A DNA stretch of 10,485 nucleotides, taken from contig QNAO01000015.1 in the NCBI GenBank assembly GCA_003641785.1, forward strand, positions 1 through 10,485, in the 5' to 3' direction. The notes below the pieces were generated by a model. The model searched no databases and was not told the origin of the DNA. It saw only the letters and a program-made list of their open reading frames with translations. This document shows positions 6,769 to 10,485 of the stretch, piece after piece. Source of the DNA: Thermotogae bacterium. Lineage in GTDB: Bacteria; Thermotogota; Thermotogae; Thermotogales; DSM-5069. Numbering within the stretch: the stretch's first letter is position 1; each line of letters starts with the position of its first letter. The position numbers and the translations under genes are program-made.

Positions 6769-7055
6769 GCATGAATTCCGGGAACAAGTATGTGCCCATT
6801 CATCTCCTTGGGAAAACTTTGACGAATGTTCTCGACCGAATCAAAACTTTGATTGACATCCTTTCTCAAAAGGACTGCTTCTTCAATTGGGGTATACATT
6901 GGCTCTATTTCGGTGACATCAACCTCGTTAAGCATCTCCATGTAACCGAGAATTTCACGCATATCTTCGAGCATGTCTTCACGTTCTTGCGCCTCAAGTT
7001 GAAGTTTTGCGAGCTCTTCGAGTGATTTCACCAACTCAAGATTTATCTTTATCAT
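6765..7055 (-). CDS. gatC: Asp-tRNA(Asn)/Glu-tRNA(Gln) amidotransferase subunit C (GatC)
   Basis: GatC is the small subunit that clamps GatA to GatB in the GatCAB amidotransferase, which converts Glu-tRNA(Gln) and/or Asp-tRNA(Asn) to the correctly amidated forms. The 96-residue product matches the family along its length: N-terminal [17 protein letters not shown] helix, then the segment [20 protein letters not shown] at about residues 35-54, the LRKDVNQSF motif where the family has LREDxxxxS, and a C-terminal GHILVPGI where the family has GYFxVPxV. The ATG at 7055 follows an AAGGGGTG ribosome binding site that lies inside csrA. gatA and gatB are not in the window, so gatC appears detached from its partners. 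A 9-bp inverted repeat encloses its ribosome binding site (separate entry). Its stop overlaps the next start in a 4-base GTGA junction. Confidence 0.9.
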   Translation of the reverse strand: MIKINLELVKSLEELAKLQLEAQEREDMLEDMREILGYMEMLNEVDVTEIEPMYTPIEEAVLLRKDVNQSFDSVENIRQSFPKEMNGHILVPGIHA

Positions 7056-7269
7056 CTGAAAGCACCCCTTTCAGATCCACAAACTGTGTGAGCGCAGCTC
7101 TTTTGTTTTCTTCTACAACTTTTTCATATATTTCCATTCTATACACCTTTACCGAAGATGGAGCACTTATTCCAATCTTTACTTCACTTCCCTCAATTCT
7201 TAAGACTTTCACCTCTATTTCGCCGCCTATTATAAAGCTCTCCCCCGGTTTTCTGGATAAAACCAGCAA
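7036..7269 (-). CDS. csrA: Carbon storage/translational regulator CsrA
   Basis: CsrA is a dimeric RNA-binding protein that recognises GGA motifs in hairpin loops or ribosome binding sites and usually blocks translation; in flagellated Gram-positive bacteria and relatives its main target is flagellin mRNA. I choose the TTG at 7269, giving 77 residues beginning [11 protein letters not shown]. This is the canonical CsrA N-terminus and places Arg at positions 6 and 44, the known RNA-binding positions. A GGAG element lies 8 bases upstream of this TTG, in the end of fliW. A GTG at 7284 would add five non-canonical residues and overlap fliW by 14 bases. The core [20 protein letters not shown] and the segment [12 protein letters not shown] are typical. 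The tail past residue 60 is longer than in E. coli CsrA (61 residues), as in FliW-regulated CsrA proteins. The gene overlaps gatC by 20 bases. Confidence 0.93.
   Translation of the reverse strand: MLVLSRKPGESFIIGGEIEVKVLRIEGSEVKIGISAPSSVKVYRMEIYEKVVEENKRAALTQFVDLKGVLSDDKDKS
7054..7076 (-). promoter_or_regulatory. Hairpin enclosing the gatC ribosome binding site and start
   Basis: On the minus strand the arms ATCTGAAAG (7076-7068) and CTTTCAGAT (7062-7054) are perfectly complementary over 9 bp and enclose the 5-base loop GGGTG. The loop and the base before it carry the SD core of gatC, and the first two bases of the gatC ATG (7055-7054) close the stem. The whole element lies within the last codons of csrA. 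The structure is read directly from sequence. That it masks gatC initiation and is opened by ribosomes finishing csrA is inference. The loop lacks GGA, so it is not an obvious CsrA site. Confidence 0.55.
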
Positions 7270-7270
7270 A

Positions 7271-7744
7271 CTATTCACTCCCACCCTGAGCCTTTTTCAT
7301 GATTCTCTTACTTCTGTTGATCTCTCCCTCCAACGAATGTCTCACACTGTAATTGTGATTTTCCTGAACAATTTGCTTTGCTTTGTTATTCTTCAGGTTC
7401 AAAACAATTGGTGCCAAAAGATTTACGGTTGCTTCTTCAACATTTCCAGAAGGAAAAGACAGTATTGCCCACACTGCGACCTGTTCCTGAGAGACCACTT
7501 CCAAGCTTGTCATGTCCTGTTGAGATATTTCCACAGAGTAGTCAGCTCTGATGAGCCACGGGTTCACTATTGGGAAAGCGACAGTCTCGTCTTCTAAGGA
7601 AACCAACCACTTAACGGGTTCGCTCTTTTCAAAGCTAATTATAGCAAACTTCCTCAAATGAGAAAACCCAGGAATACCTTCCTCAAAAATGAAGATCTCG
7701 CTCTCTGGAATTTCTATTTCACCAAATCTCGTTTTGTAAACCAT
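7271..7744 (-). CDS. fliW: Flagellar assembly factor FliW (CsrA antagonist)
   Basis: FliW is a small cytoplasmic protein that binds flagellin or CsrA in turn. In the known Bacillus switch, FliW released from flagellin binds CsrA and relieves its repression of flagellin translation. The 157-residue product has the family features in order: [19 protein letters not shown] near the N-terminus, [14 protein letters not shown], the FPIVNPW segment around residues 57-63, and [10 protein letters not shown] with the [19 protein letters not shown] block near 110-125. The tail after about residue 140 is Lys/Arg-rich. Two starts are possible, GTG at 7747 and ATG at 7744. I prefer the ATG because the protein then begins [10 protein letters not shown], as in the family, and the AGAGGTGA ribosome binding site suits it at least as well. 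It lies 15-18 bases after flgL, and its stop is one base before the preferred csrA start. Confidence 0.94.
   Translation of the reverse strand: MVYKTRFGEIEIPESEIFIFEEGIPGFSHLRKFAIISFEKSEPVKWLVSLEDETVAFPIVNPWLIRADYSVEISQQDMTSLEVVSQEQVAVWAILSFPSGNVEEATVNLLAPIVLNLKNNKAKQIVQENHNYSVRHSLEGEINRSKRIMKKAQGGSE
7274..7280 (-). promoter_or_regulatory. csrA ribosome binding site, decides the TTG start
   Basis: A GGAG-type Shine-Dalgarno element, read on the minus strand within the last fliW codons, lies 8 bases before the TTG at 7269. It supports the start that yields the canonical MLVLSRK N-terminus rather than the GTG at 7284. It also contains a GGA, so self-binding by CsrA is conceivable but unsupported by structure. 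Confidence 0.5.
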
Positions 7745-7762
7745 CACAACTCACCTCTCGAA

Positions 7763-8650
7763 TCACACAAAATCAACAAGTGTTTTTCTCAATACACCCG
7801 CAGCAGACTTTAAGGCAGCATCTAACACGGCTTGTTGCATTGACAGCTCAGTTATCGTTTGGGACAAATCAGCATCTCTTTCTTTTGACAAATGTTCTGT
7901 GAGAAATATGTTCAAGTCCTCTATTCTCGATTTAACAAGTTCCGCCATCTTTTGAGTAGCTCCTACACGGGCAAAACCATCCATAACACTTCTTTCAAGA
8001 TAGTCAAGATCCTTCAGTGAAATCTCGCTTATGTACTGTCCATCGCCCTTCATCAAAGCTTGATAGGCATTGTCCAGCACGTCAAATACAGATTTCTGGT
8101 TTTCGGTGATAAGAACATCGCGGGCCGTAATGCCAAATTCGATCTTGTAGCTGAGCACATTTACAAATCTATGCTTTGACGCCTCAGGTGTAATCACAAT
8201 ATTGTAATTCTCGTCCACCGGCTGTGTATCTGTCATGTATCCCCCAAACAGATAATCATTTCCCAGTTTCGTATTCACAACTCCTCTGATGTGTTCCTTC
8301 AACTTGGACAACTCTTCTGCTATCGCTGATCTGTCATCGTCAGAGAGAGTACTATTAGCTCCTTTAACCAGAAGCTCCCTAATTCTGTTGTACACAGAAG
8401 AAATTTCCTCCAAAGATGAATCGTAAGCGTTAATGAGACTTTCAGCGTGGTCCATGTTTCTCTTGTACTGCTCCAGCTCTCTGAGACTGCTGTCGATATT
8501 TGAAGCCCTGGTTGCAACAACTGCATCATCGCTGGGGAATCTAACTCTGTAACCTGAAGAAAGCTGATCGTGAAGCTTTGAAATCTTTGAGAGTGTATTC
8601 TGAATGTTGCTGAGAATGTTGTTGCTCACCATGTTGTTTGTAACCCTCAT
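7763..8650 (-). CDS. flgL: Flagellar hook-associated protein 3 (FlgL)
   Basis: FlgL is the second hook-filament junction protein, binding FlgK on the hook side and flagellin on the filament side. The 295-residue product begins MRVTNNMVSNNILSNIQ and continues with LHDQLSSGYRVRFPSDD, the flagellin/FlgL N-terminal helix pattern ending in a PSDD motif at about residues 38-41. Further on are the typical segments RIRELLVKGAN, a long helix to NTKLGNDYLFGGY, and a C-terminal helix with LSQTITELSMQQAVLDAAL, which pairs with the N-terminal helix in the assembled filament. The length is normal for FlgL (about 300). The ATG at 8650 is chosen because a GGAAGGTGA ribosome binding site lies just upstream and overlaps the flgK stop. 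The gene sits directly after flgK, the usual arrangement, and is followed by fliW and csrA. Confidence 0.95.
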   Translation of the reverse strand: MRVTNNMVSNNILSNIQNTLSKISKLHDQLSSGYRVRFPSDDAVVATRASNIDSSLRELEQYKRNMDHAESLINAYDSSLEEISSVYNRIRELLVKGANSTLSDDDRSAIAEELSKLKEHIRGVVNTKLGNDYLFGGYMTDTQPVDENYNIVITPEASKHRFVNVLSYKIEFGITARDVLITENQKSVFDVLDNAYQALMKGDGQYISEISLKDLDYLERSVMDGFARVGATQKMAELVKSRIEDLNIFLTEHLSKERDADLSQTITELSMQQAVLDAALKSAAGVLRKTLVDFV

Positions 8651-8656
8651 AGTTCA

Positions 8657-10485
8657 TCACCTTCCTACGACACCAAGATTGTCTATCACACGACCTATCA
8701 TCTCATCAATAGCGGTCATCACCCGAGCTGATGCGTCGAAAGCGTGCTGGTATTTCAACATATTTGCCATCTCTTCATCTAATGAGACTCCTTTCACCCT
8801 TTCGCGCTCTGAATTTATGTCCCGCAAGAGAACATCACTGTTATCACGCATCTTGTTGGCTGTTTCAGCCTCTACTCCCATTTCCGCAACTATGCCTCCA
8901 ATATATTCAAAAAAGCTTTCCTTACCATTTGCAAGCAATTTTTCATATCTCGATTGCGAAATAAGATCCAGAATCTTGGTATTACTGCGTCCTGTTGCCG
9001 AGATTGACAGTGCATTCCAATTCGAGTTCGCGCTGCTTTGACCTATATCCACCGCCAACGATTCTGCATTCATAGACAGAGCACTTGATACGGCCCATTG
9101 ATCGGCGAAGTAGAAGGGCTCATAAGTAAACTTCTTATCAACAGTCAGAAGTTCTGAGAGTGAGAGTTTTGATCTGAGCGTCGCAAAATCTTCTGACGGA
9201 TCTATCAAATCATAGGACACATTCCAGTCAGCGTCAAAATCGAGCGGATCTGAGTTAGTGTCTATGAAACCCAGTCCCTCGAATAAGCCCTGTGGTCCAG
9301 ATATCCTTCTAAGCCTTAAGTTGAAATCGTACGAGCGCGTTGAGTAAAGCACAAAACTGTTATGTGGCGTCAAATCCGCAAGAACTCCTGTATTTGATTT
9401 GTTTATTTTCTCAGCGAAATCCTTTAAAGTGTCCACAGTTGGATCAACGTTTATATCCGTAGAACCTATGGTGATCTTAAAACCCTGGGTTTCATCAAAG
9501 TTCGTGGCACCAAAAAAGATGTTTTCAAGTGTTTCAGAAGGTTTCAAAACAGTGAATGACCTGGTTGTCGCGTCGGCTTGGGTGAGGAATCCTTCCTCAT
9601 CTTCAATTTCTAACCTGTTAATGTCAAAAGCCATGTTCTTAACAGGGACCAGCACTATACTGCCGCCAATGACTTTCGCTTGAACGTTTGTCACTTGGGT
9701 GTTTATAGCATTCGCAACATCGTTGAGAATTGTGGCACTGCTTGTGTCAACATCGATATCAACCGCTTCAGAAACTGTGGTTCCATCAATAAGAGTTTCA
9801 TTGAACGTAACTCGATAACTGCCATTCTCAACGTTCAAAATGTTCTCAATAGAGAGAAAAGCCTTCTCCTCAGTTTGAAAGCCAGCTTCTGAGAGAAGCG
9901 TTCCCGACGCATCTATCACAAGAGTGTCACTTATAGGAAGCCTGTTTTCCTCCATGTAGAGTCTATATTTAACCCCGTTTGAGGTCATATGTTGGCCGAC
10001 ACTCATATTCAGCCATGAAACACTGCTGTTAACACTCGTAATCAAGTCATTGACGGTATCTCCTGCATTCATGAAAATATCGGAAAAACTATTGCTGCCG
10101 TTGAAAAAGATCAATCTTCCATCATCAACAAGACGTTTGTTTTCAATGTCTGGGGAATTTTCATAATTGTTCAGTCCCGTTACTCTGTGTATCGGACCAG
10201 CTTCCATCCGCCTGCTTCCGAGCACTCTGAACAGAGCGGGATCCTCACCGCTGTATTGAGCAGATACCGGGACAAAGAAGTTGAGCCCAGTTACCGTGCC
10301 TGAAGAATCAAAACCATCTCTGTGAATGAGATTCACCTTATCGGAGAGCATTAATGAGAACTCGTCCAGATAGCTCATGTACTTCACAATTGTGATGTCC
10401 CTCAGATCCATGAGGGCCCTCAACTTGCCGTCGTTTATCGTCAACTTCGAATTGCCTACAAACAGCTCGTGAAAGTTCTCTGCGT
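8657..10485 (-). CDS. flgK: Flagellar hook-associated protein 1 (FlgK), N-terminus outside window
   Basis: FlgK forms the first hook-filament junction ring outside the cell, between the hook and FlgL and the flagellin filament. The frame is open to the right edge of the window, so the true start lies beyond it; a TTG at 10444 is internal and not a credible start, because the residues before it (ending in FVGNSKL) read on smoothly into the family segment of the type GGKLxALxxLRD, seen here as DGKLRALMDLRD. About 608 residues are visible. The C-terminal end, with EEMANMLKYQHAFDASARVM followed by a TAIDEMIGRVIDNL segment, is the conserved FlgK/rod-hook C-terminal coiled-coil signature. The middle is long and variable, with two related beta-rich blocks (each with a TL or TIL segment followed by a helix ending in IN), as in the outer domains of large FlgK proteins. 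The stop lies 6 bases before flgL, and the flgL ribosome binding site overlaps it. Identification is firm; only the N-terminal domain is missing. Confidence 0.95.
   Translation of the reverse strand, partial: AENFHELFVGNSKLTINDGKLRALMDLRDITIVKYMSYLDEFSLMLSDKVNLIHRDGFDSSGTVTGLNFFVPVSAQYSGEDPALFRVLGSRRMEAGPIHRVTGLNNYENSPDIENKRLVDDGRLIFFNGSNSFSDIFMNAGDTVNDLITSVNSSVSWLNMSVGQHMTSNGVKYRLYMEENRLPISDTLVIDASGTLLSEAGFQTEEKAFLSIENILNVENGSYRVTFNETLIDGTTVSEAVDIDVDTSSATILNDVANAINTQVTNVQAKVIGGSIVLVPVKNMAFDINRLEIEDEEGFLTQADATTRSFTVLKPSETLENIFFGATNFDETQGFKITIGSTDINVDPTVDTLKDFAEKINKSNTGVLADLTPHNSFVLYSTRSYDFNLRLRRISGPQGLFEGLGFIDTNSDPLDFDADWNVSYDLIDPSEDFATLRSKLSLSELLTVDKKFTYEPFYFADQWAVSSALSMNAESLAVDIGQSSANSNWNALSISATGRSNTKILDLISQSRYEKLLANGKESFFEYIGGIVAEMGVEAETANKMRDNSDVLLRDINSERERVKGVSLDEEMANMLKYQHAFDASARVMTAIDEMIGRVIDNLGVVGR
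9583..9599 (-). promoter_or_regulatory. GGA-loop hairpin in flgK mRNA, possible CsrA site
   Basis: On the minus strand the arms TGAGGAA and TTCCTCA form a 7-bp perfect stem around the loop GGA, placing AAGGAT at the tip. This fits the core ARGGAU of the CsrA binding consensus in a hairpin loop. It lies within the flgK reading frame (EDEEGFLT), far from any start codon, so it could be chance. Confidence 0.25.

Noticed and set aside
7007..7597. Plus-strand 196-residue ORF across fliW and csrA
   Set aside because: Antisense to two certain genes, Ser/Phe-rich and without domain features.

Overview
The window is a bacterial chromosomal segment in which every supported gene lies on the minus strand, so transcription runs from high to low coordinates. 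By eye the base composition is roughly the low 40s in percent GC. The Lys/Glu/Arg-rich proteins, TTG and GTG starts, strong GGAGG-type ribosome binding sites, the FliW-CsrA flagellar switch and the gene order suggest a thermophilic member of the Thermotogota (Thermotoga/Pseudothermotoga type). That assignment is inference from style and content; no rRNA is present to confirm it.

In transcription order the window holds 13 genes. Flagellar block: flgK (5' end outside the window), flgL, fliW, csrA. Translation and RNA block: gatC, a YraN/UPF0102 gene, smpB, and an RluC-like 23S rRNA pseudouridine synthase. Envelope pair: a secreted protein with an Ig-like domain, and a multi-pass membrane protein of the DUF5693 type. 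Second RNA and regulatory block: a NYN/Zc3h12a-type RNase-like protein, queA, and a sigma-54 (RpoN)-like protein whose 3' end lies outside the window.

Packing is extreme. The largest gap between genes is about 18 bases and most junctions overlap by 4 to 23 bases. I saw no intergenic terminator, promoter island, tRNA, mobile element or CRISPR array. The simplest reading is one long, translationally coupled transcript linking late flagellar assembly and its post-transcriptional regulators with tRNA modification, ribosome rescue, rRNA modification and a possible sigma factor.

The points most worth a second look are: the sigma-54-like protein, which seems to lack about half of the usual core-binding region; the NYN RNase-like protein with an unrecognised helical N-terminus; the secreted protein/DUF5693 pair; a 9-bp hairpin formed from the end of csrA that holds the gatC ribosome binding site and start codon; and a GGA-loop hairpin in flgK mRNA that resembles a CsrA site.
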